A stretch of 6,326 nucleotides of DNA, taken from assembly GCA_003455565.1 (NCBI GenBank), contig DMQW01000090.1, positions 1 through 6,326 of the forward strand, read 5' to 3'. The stretch comes from Limisphaerales bacterium (GTDB lineage Bacteria > Verrucomicrobiota > Verrucomicrobiia > Limisphaerales > UBA11358). The notes beneath the pieces are model-generated. The model was not told where the DNA came from, did not search any database, and saw only the letters and a program-made list of their open reading frames with translations. The translations under genes were made by a program, and so were the position numbers. Shown here piece after piece: positions 1-6,326 of the stretch (its first letter is position 1; each line of letters begins with the position of its first letter).

Positions 1-947
1 TTGTAACCGTCAATGGGCTTGTCGCTCATAACCAGCGCGTTGTTCTTGCGGATGACAAGAATGCTGCCGGCGCTCCCGGCTCCCGGAGTCCACGAAAACT
101 TCACCTGTGTGGGGTTAAGAATGGTGGCCACCAGTCCAGACGGGTCGGTGGGGCGGGTGACGGTTGCAGTCACGTTGGTTCCAGTGAGTTCGAAATCAGT
201 ATAGAAAGTAGTGGGCGTGCTCGAACCGAACGTCGAATCCGCAATCCCGACCTGCATTGGCACACCGGCAAGGTCGCTGCGCGTCAGACTGCCGTGCAGT
301 GCCCAGGCATCTGATTGGTTTGTTTTGGTATAAAAGCTGAAGACATCGCCAACACGGGTTATCCTGAAATAGCGGCTGGTGTTTGTATCACTATCAGTTC
401 CAGGAACGCTGATATAGCCGTCCATATCAATGCCATTAGTGGTATATCGTATGTCTTCATCAATTCCGAATTCTTGAAAGCGTGGCAGGTAAACCGAGTT
501 TTCCGACCCGCCAAACGGCGCACCCCAAGCGGGGCCATTGGTGGTGAAAGCCCGCACCAACAGGCCGCCCATGTGATAAGCGGGGCTTTCAAAGGGTTCG
601 ACGTTCTGGACGGAAACATCAAAATCGCCCGCCACAGTTTTCCACAGGAAGAAACCGTCATCACCACTTCCCGCCCAGTCAGTTTGGCTGCTTTGAACCG
701 TCAGGAAACCCGCATTGGCGGTTTCATTGGCTTGAAGGGAATAACCCACATCGCCGGCGTCGTTCCCGCCGGGCACATCGCCAAAGCCAAGATAGACGCC
801 GTCCCACATCGAACCGGGCACGCCATTGGCCAGATAGTCCAGGGAGTTGTTAAAATTATTGGTTATGCTGCCGGCTTTCACCGATGTTTGCACCGTCAGT
901 AATCCGAGGAATACCAACGCCATTCCACACCGAATCATGATTTTCAT
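1..947 (-). CDS. Secreted protein with ConA-like (DUF1349-type) domain and fibronectin III-like module, 3' end missing
   Basis: The first 315 codons are present and the gene runs off the left edge, so its C-terminus is unseen. The ATG at 947 is the first start after an in-frame TAA (965-963); a second ATG lies three codons in. There is no convincing Shine-Dalgarno sequence, only an A-rich leader. Residues 1-25 form a Sec signal peptide (MKIMIRC, then a hydrophobic core) with a probable cut after VKA-25. Residues about 45-255 read as a beta-sandwich: the stretch DGFFLWKTVAGDFDVSV (97-113) followed by GGLLVRA (127-133) resembles DUF1349/concanavalin A-like domains, as do the YFRITRVGDVFSFY strand (193-206) and the closing FYTDFELTG (248-256). 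From about 265 a fibronectin III-like module begins (VKFSWTPG, then SILVIRKNN), of the kind common in secreted proteins. The role is probably glycan binding or cell-surface attachment; no catalytic residues can be assigned. It lies 252 bases downstream of the arabinofuranosidase on the same strand, so co-transcription is possible. Confidence 0.8.
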   Translation of the reverse strand, partial: MKIMIRCGMALVFLGLLTVQTSVKAGSITNNFNNSLDYLANGVPGSMWDGVYLGFGDVPGGNDAGDVGYSLQANETANAGFLTVQSSQTDWAGSGDDGFFLWKTVAGDFDVSVQNVEPFESPAYHMGGLLVRAFTTNGPAWGAPFGGSENSVYLPRFQEFGIDEDIRYTTNGIDMDGYISVPGTDSDTNTSRYFRITRVGDVFSFYTKTNQSDAWALHGSLTRSDLAGVPMQVGIADSTFGSSTPTTFYTDFELTGTNVTATVTRPTDPSGLVATILNPTQVKFSWTPGAGSAGSILVIRKNNALVMSDKPIDGY

Positions 948-1199
948 AGTTTGTTTTTCTGTTTATTTCTGCTTTGCTTGTTTTTTGCTTCCCTTTAACA
1001 ACGCCGCGCCGACCTGCCGGTATGCGGCGAACGCAATTTCTTCTCCTGCCTTTGTTCAACACTCAACCCATCAGCACCCCGCATATGTTTAAGCAAAGAT
1101 TAACATGACTATCGCTTTTGAACATAACAGGAATCCACAGCCCAATGTCACAAATACACCACGTTTCCATGACGGAATTGAATTCAGAACTGATTTCCT
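948..1199. other. Intergenic spacer between two minus-strand genes
   Basis: Nothing coding is convincing here. On the minus strand it separates the arabinofuranosidase stop (TGA at 1202-1200) from the ConA-like gene start. No hairpin followed by a T-run is visible just after the stop, so read-through into the next gene is possible. No good -35/-10 pair was found. The part nearest the downstream start is A-rich in the minus-strand sense (about 948-990). A GC-rich imperfect hairpin sits in the middle of the region and is listed separately. Confidence 0.6.
1002..1029 (-). repeat. Imperfect GC-rich hairpin in the intergenic spacer
   Basis: CGCCGC (1002-1007) and GCGGCG (1024-1029) form a 6-bp stem. 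Inside it, CCG and CGG can pair around a six-base loop, leaving a small asymmetric internal loop. Neither strand shows an uninterrupted T-run directly after the stem, so it does not fit a classical intrinsic terminator. It could be an mRNA stability or processing structure between the two genes, or it could be chance in GC-rich DNA. Confidence 0.35.
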
Positions 1200-3662
1200 T
1201 CATCTGGCTGCATCAGCGCGAATCATGCGAATGCCGAACACCGCCGCAATTTCATTTCCATTGGTGGCCTGGAAACGAACCGTTACTTTCTGTTTATCCT
1301 TCACCAACTCCGCAGGGATCGCATACTCGACATCAAAAAAGCGGGGTGCTATGCCGTCTTTCTCCACCGTTTGTTCGCCCACCCGCTGGCCGTCCACGAG
1401 AATTTCAAATGTCCGCTTGCGCCATTCATCGCTGTAATATGTGACGACAAAAGCCATCGGATGACTCGTGTCCACGGGCAGGTCAAAGGAAAACCATTTT
1501 GTGCCGCGACGGGCCGCGCGGCCCATGATACGGTCCGTTTCACTTTCCTCGCCTTGCCAGTTGTAATCACGCTCCGGTTGCATTTCGCCCGGCTGTGCGT
1601 AGGCAACAGTTGCGAGTTCGAGCTTGTGCTGCTTCTCATTTGTGGCGGCTAGTTCCTCGGCTTTTTTCGCCCATTCTTGTGGCGTGAACAAATCCCAATA
1701 CGCCGCGTATGTGCGCCGATGGAGACGATAGAAAGGCAGGAAGTCCACGTCCTTCTCATGACCAACACCGTCAGTGCGAAAACTGCCCGGCTTGCCGGGA
1801 ACAGGTTTCAACCAGTTCGCAACGGGCTGCTCCGTGACGACGAATACCGGCACGGCATCTGATTGCGCGGCGCGGTTGCCACGTCCGCGTCTTTCCTCCG
1901 GCCCCAAATCTCCAGCCAGCACCAGCGGTCCCCACATCAACGCGACGCGACGCGGATTGTCAGGCAGGGCTTCTTCGTGAAGTGTTTTCGGCAGAACCAA
2001 TTCGACCGTATCACCATTTTTCCAAGTGCGGTTCAACTCGACATACAAGCCAGGCTGCGGCAAATCTTTTACCGCTTTGCCATTGAGCATTACAGAAAAT
2101 CCTCCACCCGCCCACGACGGACGGCGCAATGCCAGCGTAAATTTCTTTCGCGACTTGAGCGTTAATTTTAACGTCGCCGATTGGCCTTCGGGAAAGTCCG
2201 TTTGCATTTCAAGCTTCGCTCCCGCAGCTTTCCATTCCGCAGAGGATGGCGTGTAAATGTTCACCCAAAGTTTGTCGCCGGACTCGTAGTAAATTCCGTC
2301 GGCATGGAGCGCGTGATTTTCCATGCCTGTGCCGACGCAGCAGGTGAAACTGCGAAACATGTCCTGATATTCATGCGTCACGCCGCGCCCGACCGGCACC
2401 ATGTAACACGTCCGGCCGTCTTCGGGATCAATCGAGCCGAGGACGTGATTGAACAACGCGCGCTCCTGAAACTCCGCATACTTTACGTCGGGTTGAAGCG
2501 CAAACAGCACGCGCGTCATCTTGAGCATGTTATAGACGTTGCAGCTTTCGTCGGTGCGCCCATCCACGATGTTGTTCAACTTGTCGGGCGGCCCGAAATA
2601 CTCGTCGTGACCGTCGCCACCAGTGGCGAAACTGTGATGAAGCACCACCTGGTCCCAAAAATATTTCGCAGCGGAGCCATTGGTTTCGTTGCCCGTGTAG
2701 ATGTAACGTTTCAACTCGCCGAGCAGTTTGGGCACTTGAGTGTTGCCATGTTTGCCGCCGAGAATGTCCTCGTGTCGCGCGAGCGGCTCGACAATGGCGC
2801 GATGTTCAAAATAGTCGCACGCCTTCAGCCAGTGCTTGTCGCCGGTGTCGGCATAAAGATCAGCCAGCACTTCGTTCATGCCGCCGAACTCGGTGTTTAA
2901 CATCCGTTGAATCTGCTCGTCGCTGAGTTTGGAAAGAATGCCGTCCGCCCATTCCGCAAATTTTATTTCCACTTCCAATGCAGTGCGATTTCCAGTGAGA
3001 CGATACGCATCGCGCAAGCCAGCGTAGAGTTTGTGCTGCACATACCACGGCGACCACATGCCGTTGAGGTCGAATCCACCCGACCTGATTTCACCGTGAG
3101 CAAGCTGATTGAAAAGCATTTTGCCATCCACCAATTGGTTGGTGCCATCCATTCGCTCGGTGCCCATGAGTGCGCCGATGTAACCGTCTCCTTGTTTGTC
3201 CTGAATTTCCTTGAGTTGTTGAACCATGTAATCGGCGCGCTGCTTGAAACGAGGATCACCTGTGGCCGCATACATGTAACTCACCGCAGAAAGATAATGG
3301 CCGGCGATGTGACCGGTCAGTTGCCGGCCTTCACCGTCCCATCCGCCGTAGCCTTGTTGAGCTTTCGGCTCCAACCCGGCACGCTGGCGCAAGTAGTAAA
3401 GCATCCGGTCGGGTTCGAGTTTGAGCAAATAATCAGCATCAAGGTCTTGCGCATGTTTGAGCGGCCCGCCGGTGAGCCGCACATCCGACATCGGCAGCGG
3501 GCGGGCGGCGTATGGAATGACATTTTTGATCGGTTGAATTGTGGACGCGGTTTGCGGCGCCGCCATTGAGGAAGAAAGGCCTGCGAAAATCGCGATGGTC
3601 GCGAGTGAATGTGCATGGCCGAACAGGAACGACCGTGAACTGCGTTTTTGTTTTGTGGGCAT
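1200..3662 (-). CDS. Secreted beta-L-arabinofuranosidase, GH127/GH146 type (DUF1680 superfamily)
   Basis: This protein probably releases beta-L-arabinofuranose from plant glycans outside the cytoplasm. Starting at the ATG at 3662 gives 820 residues. I chose it because MPTKQKRSSRSFLF, then LATIAIFAGLSSSMA-A, makes a good signal peptide; in-frame starts further upstream (ATG 3689, ATG 3719, GTG 3770) would bury it. An alpha-barrel domain spans about residues 60-500, with GWDGEGRQLTGHIAGHYLSA near 107-126. By comparison with HypBA1 of GH127, Glu354 (in GGDGHDEYFG) is the likely acid/base. Glu372 and Cys374 (DESC) plus Cys441-Cys442 (FTCCVG) match the zinc site, Cys441 being the expected nucleophile. 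All are present, so it should be active. Beta-rich domains follow: about 475-580, then a YRLHRRTYAAYWD motif (645-657) typical of DUF4986, and a DUF6805-like tail from about 684. That extended C-terminus favours GH146 or a large GH127 subgroup. An Arg-rich segment (589-597) is unusual. It is divergent from the DUF5695-like gene. Confidence 0.9.
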   Translation of the reverse strand: MPTKQKRSSRSFLFGHAHSLATIAIFAGLSSSMAAPQTASTIQPIKNVIPYAARPLPMSDVRLTGGPLKHAQDLDADYLLKLEPDRMLYYLRQRAGLEPKAQQGYGGWDGEGRQLTGHIAGHYLSAVSYMYAATGDPRFKQRADYMVQQLKEIQDKQGDGYIGALMGTERMDGTNQLVDGKMLFNQLAHGEIRSGGFDLNGMWSPWYVQHKLYAGLRDAYRLTGNRTALEVEIKFAEWADGILSKLSDEQIQRMLNTEFGGMNEVLADLYADTGDKHWLKACDYFEHRAIVEPLARHEDILGGKHGNTQVPKLLGELKRYIYTGNETNGSAAKYFWDQVVLHHSFATGGDGHDEYFGPPDKLNNIVDGRTDESCNVYNMLKMTRVLFALQPDVKYAEFQERALFNHVLGSIDPEDGRTCYMVPVGRGVTHEYQDMFRSFTCCVGTGMENHALHADGIYYESGDKLWVNIYTPSSAEWKAAGAKLEMQTDFPEGQSATLKLTLKSRKKFTLALRRPSWAGGGFSVMLNGKAVKDLPQPGLYVELNRTWKNGDTVELVLPKTLHEEALPDNPRRVALMWGPLVLAGDLGPEERRGRGNRAAQSDAVPVFVVTEQPVANWLKPVPGKPGSFRTDGVGHEKDVDFLPFYRLHRRTYAAYWDLFTPQEWAKKAEELAATNEKQHKLELATVAYAQPGEMQPERDYNWQGEESETDRIMGRAARRGTKWFSFDLPVDTSHPMAFVVTYYSDEWRKRTFEILVDGQRVGEQTVEKDGIAPRFFDVEYAIPAELVKDKQKVTVRFQATNGNEIAAVFGIRMIRADAAR

Positions 3663-3694
3663 AAGCGGGAATGTGTTGGGACGAAACATTTCAA

Positions 3695-3736
3695 GGCTTG
3701 AGTCTTGCGTAAAGTGCATTTTAAGGCATTCAAGCC
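3695..3736 (-). repeat. Inverted repeat in the 5' leader of the arabinofuranosidase gene
   Basis: GGCTTGA (3695-3701) and TCAAGCC (3730-3736) are exact complements 28 bases apart. The first arm also lies within a smaller near-palindrome, TCAAGGCTTGA (3691-3701). Both lie upstream of the chosen ATG at 3662, so they could fold in the mRNA leader or form a regulator site. If translation starts further upstream, they would be coding. This is weak evidence and may be chance. Confidence 0.25.
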
Positions 3737-3822
3737 GCGATCGGCAGCTTCGCACATGCTCGAAATGCACAACCAGCTATTCGATATCATCCAGCCGGGT
3801 GGCGGAAACATCGGGGACGGCA

Positions 3823-3844
3823 TGAATCGCAAACCCGCGATTCA
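3823..3844. promoter_or_regulatory. Perfect 8-6-8 inverted repeat, candidate operator between divergent genes
   Basis: TGAATCGC (3823-3830), a six-base spacer AAACCC, and GCGATTCA (3837-3844) form a perfect dyad of 22 bases. Its centre is about 130 bases upstream of the plus-strand ATG and about 170 bases upstream of the chosen minus-strand ATG. A dimeric transcription factor is the expected ligand for a symmetric site of this size in a shared divergent control region; LacI- or GntR-type sugar regulators are plausible in this setting. No regulator gene is present in the window, so the family is not known. As RNA it would form an 8-bp hairpin, but no T-run follows, so it is not terminator-like. 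Confidence 0.5.
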
Positions 3845-3963
3845 ACAATACAATTTGCATTCTCAAAACCGCAGCCACCGCGATCTGCGACGATAATTTT
3901 GCGCCGGCACAAAAAAGTTTTTCGGGACATCATCGTTTCCCGTTGCCATTTTGAGAGCAATTC

Positions 3964-6326
3964 ATGAAAAAGAATTTCCCGTATTGTTTCAGTTGCGGGT
4001 GGGCGGGGTTGCTTTTGTTTTTTGCTTCAACTGCGGTTTTGTTCTCGCAGGCGACGAACCAGCCAACCGCCAGCCACGCCAGTTCGCAGTTTCAAATAAA
4101 ACTCGACGCCGGCGCAATTGTCAGTCTGCGACAAATGCACGATCACAACGGAACTGAATTCGTCGCGCAAGGACGAAGGCTTGGCGACGCGTTTATCAAG
4201 TACCGCCAGGGCAAAGGCGACTGGCAGTCCGTCAACACGGCGACGCTTGCTGACGCAGGAACTTTTTCCTCCAGCACCGACGGCACCGAACACAATGCCA
4301 CGTATCAAATCACGAATGGGCAATCCGCCACGCTCATTCTTCAAATGCGTTTCAACATTCAGGAGCGAGCGATCCTCTGGACGCTCAATCTTAAAAACGC
4401 CAGTGATCAGCCGGTCGAGATTGGCGACCTAGCGGTGCCGCTTCCCGTCTCCCGAGGCGGCGGACAGCGCGGAGGTGCTGGCGGGCAAAGAGGTGGAAGA
4501 AGTCCCGTCATCCTTAAACACAGTTTTATTTCCGGGCACGGCTCGTTTTTGTTTTGGATGCGCTCCGACAGCGCCGCGCCGTTTCTCACTTTGATTCCGA
4601 CCAAAAACACGAAGCTCGAATATTGGGACAACCAGGGTGGTTTCGACGGCGGTGGCCGTGGATACAGCGTCTATATTCACTCGGCTGCGGCGGGCACGAC
4701 GGCGAAAGAGCGCGGAACAAATTGGCGTCAGCCCAACACGAGTCTCACGCTCGCGCCGAAAGGTCAGCACGGCGACGCCGAGTCGTATGCGTTCAAATTT
4801 TGTTTCGTGGATGATTACGACGGTGTCCGGCAAGTTCTCGTGGATGAAGGAAAGATTGACGTTCAAGTCGTGCCCGGTATGACCGTGCCGGCGAATCTGT
4901 TCGCGGAATTCTCCCTTCGGACAAAACAAAAAATTAAATCCGTCGAAGCCGAATTTCCGAAGAAAACCAAAATTGAATCGCTCGGCGCGAAAGGCGACGC
5001 GCATTTGTTCAAAGTGCATTTTTCAAAGCTCGGCGAGAATCGCCTGACCGTTCACTACGGAAAAAACCAGCAGATGTTTCTGGAATTTTTTTCCACCGAA
5101 CCGCTCGAGACGTTGATCAAAAAACGCGGCGCGTTTCTCGCGCGATCCCAGCATCGTGATCCCAGCAAATGGTACAACGGCCTTATCACGGATTGGAACA
5201 TGGACGCTCAGAAACTGATCAGTCCCGACGATTACGCGCCCATACCACGCGCGCGAGTTTACGCAGTGACGTGCGATGATCCCGGCTTGGGCAAGCCGGC
5301 GTTTCTCGCGGCGAAGAACGCGGAGTATCCGGTGCAAAGCGAAGTCGAGGCGCTGGATTATTACATCGAGCATTTCGTCTGGGGCGGACTGCAACGCACT
5401 GCTGAAGAAAAATATGCTTACGGCATTTACGGCATTCCAAACTGGAAGACGAACCGCGACAGCAGCGATCCCGGACGCAACGGTCAGCTTCACATTTGGC
5501 GAGAATACGATTACCCGCACATCATCCAGATGTATTTGGGCATGTATCGCCTGGCGAAAAATTATCCGGAAATTAAAACGACCATGGCTGCGAAGGAATA
5601 TTTGCAGCGCGCATACGGCACGGCAAACGCCTTCTTCACCATCCCCCACGAAGTCTGGAACGGCTGGTCGCCATGGGGAACGGGCTTTTACAACGAAGTT
5701 GTCATCGTTGACTTGATCGCCGAACTCCAAGCCAGCAACATGAACGACGAAGCCGGCACGTTGAGAAAATTCTGGGAGCGCAAAGTGAAAAACTTCGTGA
5801 ATGACGAACAGGATTTGTTCCGCTCGGAGTACGCGTTTGATTCCACCGGTTTTGAATCCACTCACGCGTTCGCGAAATACGCGCTGCAGCACGCGGACCA
5901 ACCGGGCGAGACAAACTCCGGCATCCCGCTCGCGAATGCGCAGCGATTTATGGAAACGCAAATCACCGCGAACATTTTCTGCCGCGGCTGGCTGGAGCCG
6001 GCCTATTACTATCTCGGCAGCGATTATCGCGGCGGCGCGGGCAACGCCTATGTGCTGACCTACATGTCGCAAATGGGCGGCTGGAGTGTGCTTGATTACT
6101 CGCTGAACTTTGCGACCAATCCCGCGCCCTATCTGCGGCTCGGTTATGCTTCGTATCTCAGCGCATGGGCGTTGATGAACACAGGCACCTCGGAATCCAA
6201 CTACGGCTACTGGTATCCTGGCCAGTTGAACGACGGTGGCGCGGGCGGCGGATTCGAGCCGGCACCTTACGGCCAGACCTGGCTTGGCCAGCCGCATCAC
6301 CGCGGCTCGTGGTATTTTTCGTCCGA
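3964..6326 (+). CDS. Large secreted DUF5695-like protein, probable carbohydrate-active enzyme, 3' end missing
   Basis: The frame stays open for 787 codons from the ATG at 3964 to the right edge. An in-frame TGA at 3952-3954 makes this the first possible ATG; a weak GAGAG (3953-3957) is the only Shine-Dalgarno-like sequence. Residues 1 to about 30 form a signal peptide (MKKNF, then GLLLFFASTAVLFSQA), so it is exported. Residues about 40-300 look beta-rich, and about 390-787 look helical and aromatic-rich, like an alpha/alpha toroid. Distinctive segments are WYNGLITDWNMDAQ (403-416), a DDPGLGKPAF motif near 438-447, ALDYYIEHFVWGGLQRT (463-479), IWREYDYPHI (511-520), WNGWSPWGTGF (565-575), FESTHAF (630-636) and RGWLEPAYYY (674-683). 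From memory these match DUF5695, an uncharacterised family met near glycoside hydrolases; Glu514 and Asp516 are acidic candidates only. Its activity is unknown. It may act on the same substrate as the divergent arabinofuranosidase. An Arg/Gly-rich insert lies at 164-179. Confidence 0.8.
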   Translation, partial: MKKNFPYCFSCGWAGLLLFFASTAVLFSQATNQPTASHASSQFQIKLDAGAIVSLRQMHDHNGTEFVAQGRRLGDAFIKYRQGKGDWQSVNTATLADAGTFSSSTDGTEHNATYQITNGQSATLILQMRFNIQERAILWTLNLKNASDQPVEIGDLAVPLPVSRGGGQRGGAGGQRGGRSPVILKHSFISGHGSFLFWMRSDSAAPFLTLIPTKNTKLEYWDNQGGFDGGGRGYSVYIHSAAAGTTAKERGTNWRQPNTSLTLAPKGQHGDAESYAFKFCFVDDYDGVRQVLVDEGKIDVQVVPGMTVPANLFAEFSLRTKQKIKSVEAEFPKKTKIESLGAKGDAHLFKVHFSKLGENRLTVHYGKNQQMFLEFFSTEPLETLIKKRGAFLARSQHRDPSKWYNGLITDWNMDAQKLISPDDYAPIPRARVYAVTCDDPGLGKPAFLAAKNAEYPVQSEVEALDYYIEHFVWGGLQRTAEEKYAYGIYGIPNWKTNRDSSDPGRNGQLHIWREYDYPHIIQMYLGMYRLAKNYPEIKTTMAAKEYLQRAYGTANAFFTIPHEVWNGWSPWGTGFYNEVVIVDLIAELQASNMNDEAGTLRKFWERKVKNFVNDEQDLFRSEYAFDSTGFESTHAFAKYALQHADQPGETNSGIPLANAQRFMETQITANIFCRGWLEPAYYYLGSDYRGGAGNAYVLTYMSQMGGWSVLDYSLNFATNPAPYLRLGYASYLSAWALMNTGTSESNYGYWYPGQLNDGGAGGGFEPAPYGQTWLGQPHHRGSWYFSS
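4453..4500 (+). repeat. Arg/Gly-rich repeat inside the DUF5695-like gene
   Basis: Residues 164-179 of the encoded protein are RGGGQRGGAGGQRGGR. GGQRGG occurs twice (nt 4459-4476 and 4480-4497), separated by one Ala codon. Five of the six paired codons differ between the copies, all synonymously (for example CAG/CAA and CGC/AGA). The repeat is therefore clear in protein but weak in DNA. It lies in the N-terminal beta-rich part, probably in an exposed flexible loop between strands. Confidence 0.75.

Larger units (their letters stand above)
3663..3963. other. Divergent intergenic control region
   Basis: These 301 bases separate two genes transcribed away from each other, so both promoters should lie here. 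The strongest signal is the perfect inverted repeat listed separately. For the plus-strand gene, GATAAT (3892-3897) is a possible -10 box about 66 bases before the ATG, but no matching -35 box sits at the usual distance. For the minus-strand gene, TAAAAT (on the complement near 3722) is a possible -10, again without a good -35. An A6-G-T5 tract lies at 3911-3922 and could bend DNA. No convincing protein-coding gene or RNA gene is seen. Confidence 0.6.

Noticed and set aside
315..902. Open frame of 195 codons on the plus strand
   Set aside because: It is antisense to the ConA-like gene, which has a clear signal peptide and domain motifs.
1002..1029. Hairpin as an intrinsic terminator
   Set aside because: No T-run follows the stem on either strand, and it lies about 170 bases after the arabinofuranosidase stop.
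2181..2900. Open frame of 239 codons on the plus strand
   Set aside because: It is antisense to the arabinofuranosidase region that carries the catalytic residues, and no recognisable domain is seen.
3663..3770. Upstream extension of the arabinofuranosidase to a GTG start at 3770
   Set aside because: The 36 extra residues would precede and bury a good signal peptide that starts at the ATG at 3662, and they show no family-like motif.
3705..3896. Open frame of 63 codons on the plus strand in the divergent intergenic region
   Set aside because: It has no ribosome binding site or recognisable motif, and it overlaps the dyad and the leader of the minus-strand gene.
4429..5019. Open frame of 196 codons on the minus strand
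   Set aside because: It is antisense to the DUF5695-like gene, with low-complexity composition and no signal peptide or motif.
5023..6300. Open frame of 425 codons on the minus strand
   Set aside because: It lies entirely antisense to the DUF5695-like gene, whose frame has a signal peptide and family-like motifs. Its composition (Arg, Val, Ala and His runs) is typical of the shadow of a GC-rich gene.

Overview
The window looks like carbohydrate-degradation DNA from a free-living, polysaccharide-using bacterium. Verrucomicrobiota is my best guess, with Acidobacteriota or Planctomycetota as alternatives. This rests on moderate-to-high GC, weak or absent Shine-Dalgarno sequences, Sec signal peptides on all three genes, and the protein types. 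It is an inference, because no taxonomic marker gene is present.

Layout: three secreted-protein genes, two of them cut by the window edges. Bases 1-947 (minus strand) hold the first 315 codons of a secreted protein with a concanavalin A-like (DUF1349-type) domain followed by the start of a fibronectin III-like module. Bases 948-1199 are a 252-base spacer with one imperfect GC-rich hairpin. Bases 1200-3662 (minus) hold a complete gene for a GH127/GH146-type beta-L-arabinofuranosidase with its zinc/cysteine catalytic set intact. Bases 3663-3963 are a divergent intergenic region that carries a perfect 8-6-8 inverted repeat, a good operator candidate. From 3964 to the right edge (plus) lies a large secreted protein resembling the uncharacterised DUF5695 family. 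It is open for 787 codons and unfinished.

How they may work together: the arabinofuranosidase and the DUF5695-like protein are divergently transcribed from one shared control region, and the ConA-like protein lies downstream of the arabinofuranosidase on the same strand. This suggests a co-regulated module for an arabinose-containing plant polymer (arabinan, arabinogalactan or extensin-type glycans). The enzyme would remove beta-L-arabinofuranose, the DUF5695-like protein would act on another linkage of the same substrate, and the ConA-like protein would bind glycan or have a surface role. No transporter, SusC/SusD pair, regulator gene, RNA gene, mobile element or CRISPR array is visible.

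Most novel points: a probable carbohydrate-active protein of unassigned activity (DUF5695-like) sharing a control region with a GH127/146 enzyme; the 22-bp dyad; and a GGQRGG-A-GGQRGG repeat whose two copies use almost entirely different synonymous codons.
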